From assembly GCA_937136445.1 (NCBI GenBank), contig CAKZOQ010000643.1, forward strand, positions 1 through 6,827: 6,827 nt of DNA. Reading direction: 5' to 3'. Made by a program: the position numbers and the translations under genes. Of the stretch, positions 1 through 6,785 are shown piece by piece. The DNA is from an uncultured Gemmatimonadota bacterium (GTDB taxonomy: Bacteria > Gemmatimonadota > Gemmatimonadetes > Longimicrobiales > Gaopeijiaceae). Below the pieces are notes generated by a model. It ran no database searches, was not told the DNA's origin, and was given only the letters and a program-made list of their open reading frames with translations. Numbering within the stretch: the first letter of the stretch is position 1; every line of letters begins with the position of its first letter.

Positions 1-67
1 CCAGATTATCGCGTCGTACCTGAGTGTTCAGCAGGTCAGCGAGGTCGGAGGTCCCCTCGGATGTCAT
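1..67 (-). CDS. Start of an unrecognised protein gene downstream of argR (partial)
   Basis: An ATG at 67 opens a reading frame that stays open to the left edge, giving 22 codons that begin MTSEGTSDLADLL. An AGGA Shine-Dalgarno sequence (minus strand of 74-77) lies 6 nt before the ATG, and the gap from the argR stop is only 30 nt, so co-transcription with argR is likely. A gene next to argR is often an arginine biosynthesis gene, but the visible residues do not match the N-terminus of any arginine enzyme I know, so I assign no function. The frame is short enough that an accidental ORF cannot be excluded; the well-spaced ribosome binding site is the main support. Confidence 0.5.
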   Translation of the reverse strand, partial: MTSEGTSDLADLLNTQVRRDNL

Positions 68-71
68 GCAT

Positions 72-81
72 ATTCCTGAAT
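72..81. repeat. Small inverted repeat covering the ribosome binding site after argR
   Basis: The bases ATTC-CT-GAAT form a perfect 4-bp inverted repeat with a 2-nt centre, in a locally AT-rich patch between argR and the next ORF. The Shine-Dalgarno of that ORF lies inside it. A protein bound here could affect initiation, and ArgR is an obvious candidate because its half-sites are TGAAT/ATTCA. However, the arms point the opposite way from the classical ARG box (TGAAT-N4-ATTCA), so ArgR binding is only a guess. Confidence 0.25.
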
Positions 82-97
82 GCGTGCCCCGGCGGCT

Positions 98-556
98 TCA
101 TGCGTCCCCCACCCCGGCCATCTCCCGGATGCGATCCTCGATCTCTCCGCGGGCGTCGGGGGAGCGGACGATGACGAGGATGGTGTCGTCCCCGGCCAGC
201 GTCCCCAGCACCTCGGGCCACTCCTCGAAGTCGATCCCGGCGGCCACCGTCTGGGCCGCTCCCTTGAGCGTCCGCACCACCAGGAGGTGGCTCACACCGT
301 CCGCGCTATGGAAGAGGGTAGGCAGGAGGTTCGCCAGCGACGGGGTGCTCTCCCACTCCTCCGGGATGGAGTAGTGGGCCGTGCCGTCGGACCCGGGCAC
401 CTTCACCAGTCGGAGCTCCCGGATGTCCCGCGACAGGGTCGCCTGGGTCACCTCGGTGCCCCGTTCCGCCAGGAATTCCCGGAGGGCCTCCTGGCTGGTG
501 ACACGCTCGTGCTTGATGAGGGTGAGGATCTGCGCCTGTCGCTCGCGCTTGCTCAT
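98..556 (-). CDS. argR: Arginine repressor, ArgR family
   Basis: This 152-residue protein is a full-length ArgR/AhrC-type regulator, cytoplasmic and in this family hexameric, which binds ARG-box operators with L-arginine as co-repressor to control arginine synthesis and sometimes breakdown. Residues 1-55 form the winged helix-turn-helix; the VTSQEALREFL helix and the recognition segment TQATLSRDIRELRLVKV (about 37-53) are typical. Residues about 85-152 are the oligomerisation and arginine-binding domain, with LKGAAQTVAAGID (97-109) and the signature GTLAGDDTI (118-126), whose Asp pair (D123, D124) contacts arginine in known members. The ATG at 556 is the only plausible start: no in-frame ATG or GTG lies in the stretch just upstream, and the length fits the family. 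No Shine-Dalgarno precedes it. The gene follows the receptor gene on the same strand after 97 nt. Confidence 0.95.
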   Translation of the reverse strand: MSKRERQAQILTLIKHERVTSQEALREFLAERGTEVTQATLSRDIRELRLVKVPGSDGTAHYSIPEEWESTPSLANLLPTLFHSADGVSHLLVVRTLKGAAQTVAAGIDFEEWPEVLGTLAGDDTILVIVRSPDARGEIEDRIREMAGVGDA

Positions 557-597
557 GAATGGCGGGGCATGGGGTGAGACGACGGGGCGGGACGGAG

Positions 598-631
598 CGG
601 CCCGGACGACGACACCGCGCCGACCGGGCCG
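598..631 (-). terminator. GC-only hairpin between the receptor gene and argR
   Basis: Two perfect 8-bp arms, CGGCCCGG and CCGGGCCG, are separated by 18 nt, giving a stable all-GC stem. It lies about 25 nt past the receptor stop codon and about 40 nt before the argR start. No run of T follows on the minus strand, so it is not a canonical intrinsic terminator. It could be a U-less terminator, a 3' end stabiliser of the receptor message, or a structure in the argR leader. Confidence 0.4.
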
Positions 632-637
632 ACTACT

Positions 638-656
638 ATGGGTGACGGAGACCCAT
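638..656 (-). terminator. Small hairpin directly at the end of the receptor gene
   Basis: Arms ATGGGT and ACCCAT (6 bp) enclose a 7-nt loop, and the stem starts at the last base of the receptor stop codon. No T-tract follows. With the stronger hairpin at 598-631 it makes a tandem pair that may end or protect the receptor transcript. Taken alone, a 6-bp stem is weak evidence. Confidence 0.3.
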
Positions 657-3475
657 CAGAACAGGTCGTACGTCACGCGAAGCATGGCCATGCGGCCGAT
701 GGAGGGCACGCCGACGAAGGAGCGGTACTCGGTGTCGAAGAGGTTGGTGACGGCCAGCTGGACGGCGGCGGCCGTGCCCGGGACCTGGTAGCCCAACGTC
801 ACGTCCACCACCTCGTTGCTGGGCACCTCCCCATCGAATCCCGCCGAGATGGCCGGGAAGGAGCTGCTGAAGCGGAAGCGAGTCTCGGCGTTGAAGCCCT
901 GACGTACATTTCGGTACCCGAGCGAGAGAGATCCCTTGTGCTTCGGGGCGTTGAGGGCGATCGGGTCCCCGTCGTCGATGGGGAAGAGGTCGTCGGAGAC
1001 GTAGGAGTAGGTCCCGTTCACCGACCAGGAGTCGTCCACGAACCACTGGAGGGCGAAGTCACTCCCCCAGAGGTCCAGGTCTCCGATGTTGCGGTAGGTC
1101 ACCACCAGGTCGGACCCGCCGCTGAGCTCCGGCGACGAGGCGACACCCACCGGGACGGTAGCGATGCCTTCGGCAAGAGCCGGCACCACCTGCCCCGCCT
1201 GCTGCTGGGCGAGATCCTGCGCCTGTTCCGGCGGTAGTCCCGGATTCTGCGCCAGGATCTGCTGGGTCAGGGCCTGGACAATGGGCCCGGTGATGTAGCC
1301 GGCGACGTCCTGGCCGTTGAAGGTCACCAGCGGCGTCTGGATCAGGAGCGGTGAAACGAAGTTGTTCTTCCGCGTGAAGTAGACGTCGGCAGTGATCTTC
1401 ACGCGCTGGTCCAGGATCCCCGTCCAGCCCAGCTCGAAGGTCTCGGTGTTGCTCTCCTCCACGCTGGGCACCGGCTGGATGCGGGAGCTCGCCTCGCTCG
1501 CCGGGATGAGCCAGTTCTCGGTGGGGTGGCTCAGCATGGCCCCGATGTCCCCGGGCCCGGGCTGGAGACCGGCGAGGACGGGGAGGATCTGACCCAGCTC
1601 CGCCGGAAGGGCCCCGGACGCGACCTGCGCCTCCAGCACCTGGATGGCGGCGGGCCAGAACCCGGTGGCCGCCTGGATCGGCAGCATCTGCCCCGCACTG
1701 CCGGGATTGAAGGGGGAGCGGAATCCCTTCAGGCCGCCGTTGGCGTCGAGGAGGCTCCAGCCGTCCGTACCCGTCCCGAACGCCCGTAGACCGTAGCCCA
1801 GGCCGGCCAGTCCCGGGGCGAAGCCGTTGGAGATGTCCAGGAAGTAGTTGAGGGTGGAGGGTGCCGAATAGGCCTGGTTGAAGGAGATCCGGAAGCTCTG
1901 GTTCTCGTTCGGCCGGTACACCACCGCTGCGCGGGGAGAGAAGACGTTGTCCTCCAGCACCGAGTGGTGGTCCACCCGAGCGGCACCCACCAGCTCCACC
2001 TGATCGGAGAGGGCGAGCTTCGCCTGGACGTAGGCACCCACCTCGTCCACGTTGTCCTGGTCCTCGTAGATGCCGTTGATGTTGCCGTTGGTCTTCGGCC
2101 GGGTTCCCAGCCAGTCCACGCCGTAGGTGAGGTCGAGGCGGTCGTCGGCCACCGCGAAGCCATGCTGGGCCTGCGCCACCACCAGGCTCGATTCGTCCAC
2201 CAGCGGAACGCCGGAGTTCAGGAGGTAGCTCCCGCCGGCGTCGCTGGTGTTCAGATAGGCCTGGGCGAAGAACCGCCCGATGTTCACCCGGCCCTGGAAG
2301 AACTCGTAGACCCAGTCCTGGGTCTGGCCGGCTCCGAGGCCGGTGAGTTCGATGCCGCTGGAGTTGTTCCGGCCGTAGGTGGCCACGAAGGTGCCGTCCT
2401 CCGAGAACTGCCAATCGGCTCGGGCCTCGATGGAGTAGCGCTCGGTCTCGAAGTCCCGGATCCCGATCCGGGAGCAAGCCTGCTGGGCCTCGGGCGTCGA
2501 CAGGCCCCGGATCTCCTTGTCGGCGATGCAGACCTGGGGGTTGGCGTCGGCGAAGGCCCGGTTGGCTATCTCGGTGGAGTCCTGGAAGACCCACTCGTCA
2601 CCCTGCATGTACTGACCGGAGACCTTCATGCCCACGGTCTCACTCAGGAGGAAGGCGGAGCGGAAGCTCGTCTGGAAGACGTTCTGTTCGCCGCCGGCCA
2701 CCGCGATCTGGGTGCCCTGGTCGTCGAGAGGCGACTTGGTGAGGAGGTGGACCACCCCGTTGGCCGTATTGGGCCCGTACAGCGCGGAGCCCGGCCCCAG
2801 GACGACCTCCATCCGGTCGATGTCCTGCGAGGTGGACGGAATGAAGTGCATCAGGTTCACGCGGAGGGACGGCACCCCGGCGAGGCGGTGGTCCGTCAGC
2901 ATGTGCAGGGAGCCCGAGAAGATGTTGTTGAAGCCCCGCACGACCACGTTGGAGGACTGGACGCCGTGCTGGATGATGTCCACGCCCGGTGCGCCCTTCA
3001 GGTAGTCCGTAGGCTGGGTCGTGGGCCGCTCGGCGATCTCCACCGAGGAGATGCGGTAGGTGGTGGCCGGTGCTTCGGTGGATTTCTCCGGCGTGCCCCG
3101 GGAGGCCGAGACGATGAGGCCGTCGAGCTCCTGCGCCTGCGAGGTGAGACGAAGGTCGAAGGTGGTGGTCTGGCCTGCCTGGATGTCGATCCCGTCGAAG
3201 CGTTGGCCGCGGTAGCCCACCACTTCCACCACCAGGTCGTAGCCGCCGGGAGCCAACTGGATGCGATACCGTCCCTGGGTGTCGCTCAGGGTGCCCTGAG
3301 ACGCCCCGCCCCCGAGCAGCTGGATCTGGGCCTGGGCCACGGGTTGACCCGTCTCCTCGTTGGTGACCTGACCCGTGAGCGTGCCTCGTTGCTGCGCGAA
3401 CGCGTCCCCTGCCAACACCCCGGCTGCCACGAGACAGACGGTGGCGACTCCGACCCAACGACGAGCACATCGCAT
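656..3475 (-). CDS. TonB-dependent outer-membrane receptor with carboxypeptidase-regulatory-like N-terminal domain
   Basis: This 939-residue protein is a gated outer-membrane porin driven by TonB-ExbB-ExbD, importing a substrate the sequence does not identify. A signal peptide (about 1-27) has a hydrophobic core and likely AFA/QQ cleavage. Residues about 31-113 form a carboxypeptidase-regulatory-like beta-sandwich (GQVTNEETGQPVAQAQIQL, SDTQGRYRI). A likely TonB box follows at about 116-125 (ELDGLIVSAS). The plug spans about 135-250, with DYLKGAPGV, VVVRGF and RMEVVLGPGSALYGPNTANG. The 22-strand barrel occupies the rest, with late motifs FELGW and LAVTNLFDTEYR and a C-terminal Phe, as expected for BAM-dependent assembly. 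Loops at about 541-672 and 717-790 are unusually long. C316 and C334, probably in an extracellular loop, could form a disulfide. The ATG at 3475 is preferred to one at 3577, which would add 34 residues before the signal peptide and lacks the GAGG found 5 nt before 3475. No SusD partner is present. Confidence 0.95.
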   Translation of the reverse strand: MRCARRWVGVATVCLVAAGVLAGDAFAQQRGTLTGQVTNEETGQPVAQAQIQLLGGGASQGTLSDTQGRYRIQLAPGGYDLVVEVVGYRGQRFDGIDIQAGQTTTFDLRLTSQAQELDGLIVSASRGTPEKSTEAPATTYRISSVEIAERPTTQPTDYLKGAPGVDIIQHGVQSSNVVVRGFNNIFSGSLHMLTDHRLAGVPSLRVNLMHFIPSTSQDIDRMEVVLGPGSALYGPNTANGVVHLLTKSPLDDQGTQIAVAGGEQNVFQTSFRSAFLLSETVGMKVSGQYMQGDEWVFQDSTEIANRAFADANPQVCIADKEIRGLSTPEAQQACSRIGIRDFETERYSIEARADWQFSEDGTFVATYGRNNSSGIELTGLGAGQTQDWVYEFFQGRVNIGRFFAQAYLNTSDAGGSYLLNSGVPLVDESSLVVAQAQHGFAVADDRLDLTYGVDWLGTRPKTNGNINGIYEDQDNVDEVGAYVQAKLALSDQVELVGAARVDHHSVLEDNVFSPRAAVVYRPNENQSFRISFNQAYSAPSTLNYFLDISNGFAPGLAGLGYGLRAFGTGTDGWSLLDANGGLKGFRSPFNPGSAGQMLPIQAATGFWPAAIQVLEAQVASGALPAELGQILPVLAGLQPGPGDIGAMLSHPTENWLIPASEASSRIQPVPSVEESNTETFELGWTGILDQRVKITADVYFTRKNNFVSPLLIQTPLVTFNGQDVAGYITGPIVQALTQQILAQNPGLPPEQAQDLAQQQAGQVVPALAEGIATVPVGVASSPELSGGSDLVVTYRNIGDLDLWGSDFALQWFVDDSWSVNGTYSYVSDDLFPIDDGDPIALNAPKHKGSLSLGYRNVRQGFNAETRFRFSSSFPAISAGFDGEVPSNEVVDVTLGYQVPGTAAAVQLAVTNLFDTEYRSFVGVPSIGRMAMLRVTYDLF

Positions 3476-3480
3476 GATGA

Positions 3481-3486
3481 CCTCAC
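3481..3486 (-). promoter_or_regulatory. Ribosome binding site of the receptor gene
   Basis: The minus strand reads GTGAGG, ending 5 nt before the ATG at 3475. This fixes the receptor start there, immediately at the signal peptide. Confidence 0.7.
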
Positions 3487-3510
3487 CCTGACGCGAATTG
3501 TGAATCCGAA

Positions 3511-3520
3511 GGGAATTCCC
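3511..3520. repeat. Perfect 10-bp palindrome GGGAATTCCC in the receptor leader
   Basis: A perfect palindrome lies 36-45 nt upstream of the receptor start and 4-13 nt downstream of the candidate -10 element, near where transcription would begin. It could be a repressor site or the base of a small mRNA structure. It is short enough to arise by chance. Confidence 0.3.
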
Positions 3521-3524
3521 GCCG

Positions 3525-3554
3525 AAAATACTCGATTCGAGGCAGGGGTAGCAA
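3525..3554 (-). promoter_or_regulatory. Possible sigma70-like promoter for the receptor gene
   Basis: On the minus strand TTGCTA (3549-3554) and TATTTT (3525-3530) are separated by 18 nt. Each matches the sigma70 consensus at 4 of 6 positions. The -10 lies in one of the few AT-rich patches of this GC-rich window, about 50 nt upstream of the receptor start. An 11-bp palindrome (CTCGA-A-TCGAG, 3531-3541) fills part of the spacer next to the -10. If active, the receptor has its own promoter and is not only read through from the propeller gene. Confidence 0.35.
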
Positions 3555-3586
3555 ACCGCCGGACCTCCCCGAGGCACGCCGGATCA

Positions 3587-3601
3587 GGGTCGAACGGACC
3601 C
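3587..3601 (-). terminator. Weak hairpin just after the propeller gene
   Basis: Arms GGGTC and GACCC (5 bp) flank a 5-nt loop, starting 7 nt past the stop codon at 3609. There is no T-tract. It may be a weak terminator or 3' end structure separating the propeller gene from the receptor gene. Confidence 0.25.
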
Positions 3602-3608
3602 CCGTCGT

Positions 3609-6600
3609 CTACCCTTCGGAGGCGGCATCCTCCCCTGCCCCATCCTCCTGGGTCACCGGTCGTGCGTCCTCTGGACGACGGATCACGACATGGGGAATGC
3701 CCAGCTCCTCGAGGAGCGCCTCGAAGCGGGCCAGCTCCTCGTTCAGGAGGGTGTCCCTGCGCCGTGCCTGCGCGCTCCACGCATCGGAGAGATCGCCGAG
3801 ACGCTCCCGCACCCCTTCGGTGGCCGGGGGCTCGGTCCCCTCCACGGACCCGATGAGGGCGAGGATCTGCGCGTCGAGCTGGTTCAGGTAGTTGATGACG
3901 TCCTGGAAGGTGCGCTGGTCGGCCTGGACCACCTCGTCCTCCCAGGCCGTGAGGGAGTCCCGGAGCGCGTCGCCGACGGCCGCCACGGTGTCGGCGTGCT
4001 CGGTGTCCGCCGCGCTCTCCACCACCTGCCCCACCTGCTCCCGCACCGAGCGGAGGGAGATGACGGAGGCGTAGAGGTCCCGGGCCAGCTCCCGAGCGTC
4101 CCGCACCACCCGATCCTGCTCCGCGTACTGCGCCATGGTGGCGCTCCGTCGCGGATCCGGACGGACCTCGAGGGTCCGGGTCTGGCTGGATTCCCCGTGG
4201 GTCAGGCGAACCCGATAGCTCCCCGGTGGCACCAGACGACCCTGGAGGGAGCCGAAGGGCACCAGGCCCTCCACCCGCGGCAGCCCTTCGCCCCGGTAGT
4301 TCCAGGCCAGGCGGCTGAGCCCTGCCGGCGCCGAGAGCGAGCTGTAGTCCCCGTCGCCGGCTTCGGCGGGGTCGGTGGCGAAGGTCCGCACCACCTCGCC
4401 GGCGTCGTCCAGGATCTCCAGCGTCACCAGCCCCTCGGGCGCTTCGTCGAAGCGGTAGAAGATCTGAGCGCCGGAGGGCGGGTTCTCGCCCGTCTGGTCC
4501 CCACCGCCTCCGAAGAAGCTCGCCTGGATGGCCGGAGCGGGCTCGAAGAGGTGCATGTCGGCGCCGGCGACCTCCTCGGTCCACTGCCGGAGGGGTGTGA
4601 GGTCGTCCAGGATCCAGAACGCCCGACCCTGCGTGGCCGCCACCAGGTCGTCGTCCTTCACCGTGAGGTCGGTGATGGGCACCACCGGCAGGTCGAGCTG
4701 GAAGGGGTGCCAGCGGTCGCCTCCGTCCACCGAGAGGTAGAGCCCGCCCTCGGTGCCGGTGTACAGGAGCCCCGGCCGGACCGGGTCTTCCCGGACCACC
4801 CGGACCCAGTCCTCGGCGTCGATCCCCTCCACCGTCCGCTCCCAGCTCGCGCCGAAGTCGTCGGTCCGGAAGATGTGGGGGGTGAAGTCGTTGAACTTGT
4901 AGGCGGTGGCCACCACCCACGCGGTCCCGGGAGTGTGGGGGGAGACGGCGATGGTGTTGATCTGGGCCTCCCCGATCCCCTCGGGGGTCACGTCCTCCCA
5001 CGCTCCGCCCCGATCCCGGGTGACGTGGACCAGCCCGTCGTCGCTCCCCACCCAGAGGACCTCCGGGTCGTGGGGCGAGAGCTCCAGGTAGGTCAGCGTG
5101 TTGTAGTTCTCCCCACCTGCGCCCTCGTTGGTGATGGGGACACCCCCCAGGCCCTGGCGCTCCTCCTGGTCCCGGGTGAGGTCGGGGCTGATCTCCTCCC
5201 AGCTCTGGCCCCGGTCCTCGGTGACCAGGACCACGTTGCCGGCGTGGTAGATGACGTCCGGATCGTGGAGGGAGGCCACGATGGGCGCGTTCCAGTTGAA
5301 GCGGTACGGCTGGTCCCGGGCGAGGGTCCCGAGCCCCAGGTAGGGGTAGGCCATGACTGGCTTGGACGCCGCGGTCTCCCGGTTCCACACGTCGATGAGG
5401 CCCTGGTAGCAGCCGCCGAAGACGTGGACGGGATCCTCCGGGTCGAAGGCCAGGAAGGCGCTTTCGCACCCGGAGACGCTGTACCAGTCCTTCCACCCGA
5501 TGCCGCCCGGCGCCGCCGACGCGATGCCGATGGCCGAGTTGTCCTGCTGTCCCCCGTAGATGTGGTAGGGGAACTGGTCGTCGGTGATGACGCGGTAGAA
5601 CTGGGCGGTGGGCTGGTTGCTCAACGAGGACCAGGTCGCCCCGCCGTTGCTCGTGATCTCTCCCCCGCCGTCGTCGCCCAGGATCATCCTCCGGGGCTCG
5701 TCCGGGTTGATCCAGAGGTCGTGGGTGTCGCCGTGGCCCACTGGGAGGCTCTCGAAGGTCCTCCCCCCGTCGATGGAGCGGAGCATGGGCGCGTTGAGGA
5801 CGTAGACCGTGTGCTCGTCCTGCGGGTCGGCGAAGACGTTCATGTAGTACCAGGAGCGGGCCTGGGTCACACGGTCGTCGTTGACCTGGCTCCAGCTGGC
5901 CCCGGCGTCATCGGAGCGGTAGACGCCCCCCTGGCCGTCGGCGGCCTCGATGTTGGCGTAGAGGACGTCGGGATTCGCCCGGGAGACGTCCACGCCGATC
6001 TTCCCCATGAGCTCCGGAAGTCCGCCGGTGAGCTCCTCCCAGGAGTCACCGCCGTCCGCGGACTTCCAGATGCCGGAACCCTCCCCTCCAGAGCGGACCT
6101 GCCAGGGGTAGCGGCGGTGGTCCCACATGGCGGCATAGAGGATGCGGGGGTTGGTCATGTCCATGGCCAGCTCGGTGGCCCCCGACTCCTCGTGGACGTA
6201 GAGGACCTTCTCCCAGCTCTCCCCCCCGTCGATGGTCCGGTAGATGCCGCGGTCCTCCGTGGGCCCGTACGGGGATCCCTGCGCTGCGACGAAGACCCGA
6301 TCCGGATTCCGGGGGTCGATCTCGATGCGGGAGATGGCCCGCGTGCCCTCCAATCCCATGTGGGACCAGGTGCGACCCGCGTCGGTGGAGCGGTAGACAC
6401 CATCCCCGTGGGAGGTGGTGACGCCCCGCACGGCGTGCTCCCCCATCCCCACCCACACCAGGTTGGGATCCGACTCGGCCACGGCCACGGCTCCCACCGA
6501 GCCGGTGCCGAAGAAGCCGTCGGAGATGTTCTCCCAGACCTCCCCGCCGTCGGTGGTCTTCCAGACGCCCCCGCCGGTAGCCCCCATGTAGTAGGTCTCC

Positions 6601-6776
6601 GGCTGACCCCGGACCCCCTCCACGGCCACAGAGCGGCCCCCACGGAAGGGCCCCACCAGGCGCCAGCTCAGCGCGCCCAGGGCGTCGGTGTCCAGCCATT
6701 CCTGGGCGGAGGCCGGAGACGCCGGTACCAGGACGACAAGAAGCAGAAGCGTGAGGGTGGGGATGGTGGGTCGCAT
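3609..6776 (-). CDS. Secreted Asp-box (BNR/VPS10-like) beta-propeller protein, function unknown
   Basis: This 1055-residue protein has a signal peptide (about 1-24, leucine-rich core, ASA/QE cleavage), so it is exported to the periplasm, cell surface or medium. Residues about 35-730 carry eleven Asp-box-like turns of the form S/T-x-D-x-G-x-T/S-W, with Asp or its equivalent near 76, 132, 183, 241, 290, 336, 377, 521, 588, 640 and 684. They fall in two clusters of seven and four, consistent with two beta-propellers as in sortilin/VPS10 and xyloglucanase-like folds. The segment between clusters holds IYGGQQDNSA (about 406-415) and the only two cysteines, C437 and C456. Residues about 780-872 resemble a FlgD-like beta-sandwich (LVTLEILDDAGEVVRTF, PPGSYRVRLTH), and about 878-1030 are mostly helical, ending in an acidic tail. 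Such proteins are often named glycosyl hydrolase or sortilin, but the Asp-box is structural and I see no diagnostic catalytic residues. The ATG at 6776 has GGAG 5 nt upstream. The receptor gene follows after 133 nt. Confidence 0.92.
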   Translation of the reverse strand: MRPTIPTLTLLLLVVLVPASPASAQEWLDTDALGALSWRLVGPFRGGRSVAVEGVRGQPETYYMGATGGGVWKTTDGGEVWENISDGFFGTGSVGAVAVAESDPNLVWVGMGEHAVRGVTTSHGDGVYRSTDAGRTWSHMGLEGTRAISRIEIDPRNPDRVFVAAQGSPYGPTEDRGIYRTIDGGESWEKVLYVHEESGATELAMDMTNPRILYAAMWDHRRYPWQVRSGGEGSGIWKSADGGDSWEELTGGLPELMGKIGVDVSRANPDVLYANIEAADGQGGVYRSDDAGASWSQVNDDRVTQARSWYYMNVFADPQDEHTVYVLNAPMLRSIDGGRTFESLPVGHGDTHDLWINPDEPRRMILGDDGGGEITSNGGATWSSLSNQPTAQFYRVITDDQFPYHIYGGQQDNSAIGIASAAPGGIGWKDWYSVSGCESAFLAFDPEDPVHVFGGCYQGLIDVWNRETAASKPVMAYPYLGLGTLARDQPYRFNWNAPIVASLHDPDVIYHAGNVVLVTEDRGQSWEEISPDLTRDQEERQGLGGVPITNEGAGGENYNTLTYLELSPHDPEVLWVGSDDGLVHVTRDRGGAWEDVTPEGIGEAQINTIAVSPHTPGTAWVVATAYKFNDFTPHIFRTDDFGASWERTVEGIDAEDWVRVVREDPVRPGLLYTGTEGGLYLSVDGGDRWHPFQLDLPVVPITDLTVKDDDLVAATQGRAFWILDDLTPLRQWTEEVAGADMHLFEPAPAIQASFFGGGGDQTGENPPSGAQIFYRFDEAPEGLVTLEILDDAGEVVRTFATDPAEAGDGDYSSLSAPAGLSRLAWNYRGEGLPRVEGLVPFGSLQGRLVPPGSYRVRLTHGESSQTRTLEVRPDPRRSATMAQYAEQDRVVRDARELARDLYASVISLRSVREQVGQVVESAADTEHADTVAAVGDALRDSLTAWEDEVVQADQRTFQDVINYLNQLDAQILALIGSVEGTEPPATEGVRERLGDLSDAWSAQARRRDTLLNEELARFEALLEELGIPHVVIRRPEDARPVTQEDGAGEDAASEG

Positions 6777-6781
6777 GACGG

Positions 6782-6785
6782 CTCC
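6782..6785 (-). promoter_or_regulatory. Ribosome binding site of the propeller gene
   Basis: The minus strand reads GGAG 5 nt before the ATG at 6776, supporting that start, which also begins the signal peptide directly. The 51-nt stretch to the right edge shows no promoter I would defend; the promoter probably lies beyond the window. Confidence 0.6.

Noticed and set aside
68..85. Classical ARG box upstream of the partial ORF
   Set aside because: The best alignment (GGAAT-ATGC-ATGAC on the minus strand) keeps only about six of ten half-site bases, and the perfect inverted repeat nearby has arms in the opposite orientation to TGAAT-N4-ATTCA.
1059..2594. Open frame of 511 codons on the minus strand inside the receptor gene
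   Set aside because: Low-complexity Gly/Arg/Pro composition in an alternative frame of a well-supported receptor gene.
3476..3577. Receptor start at the upstream ATG (3577)
   Set aside because: It would place 34 polar residues before a normal signal peptide and ignores the well-spaced GAGG before the ATG at 3475.
1964..3856. Open frame of 630 codons on the plus strand
   Set aside because: It lies antisense to the receptor gene and the end of the propeller gene, is rich in His, Gly, Val and Arg as expected of a GC-rich shadow frame, has no domain I recognise, and crosses a real intergenic gap. The minus-strand proteins are clearly the coding products.
3286..5496. Open frame of 736 codons on the minus strand overlapping both large genes
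   Set aside because: It is out of frame with the propeller and receptor genes, is made largely of Gly, Arg, Pro and Ala, and has no recognisable motif; a high-GC shadow.
3609..6776. Calling the Asp-box protein a sialidase or other specific glycosidase
   Set aside because: Asp-boxes are structural turns found in many propellers; I could not identify the Arg triad, Tyr/Glu pair or catalytic Asp pair that define particular glycosidase families.
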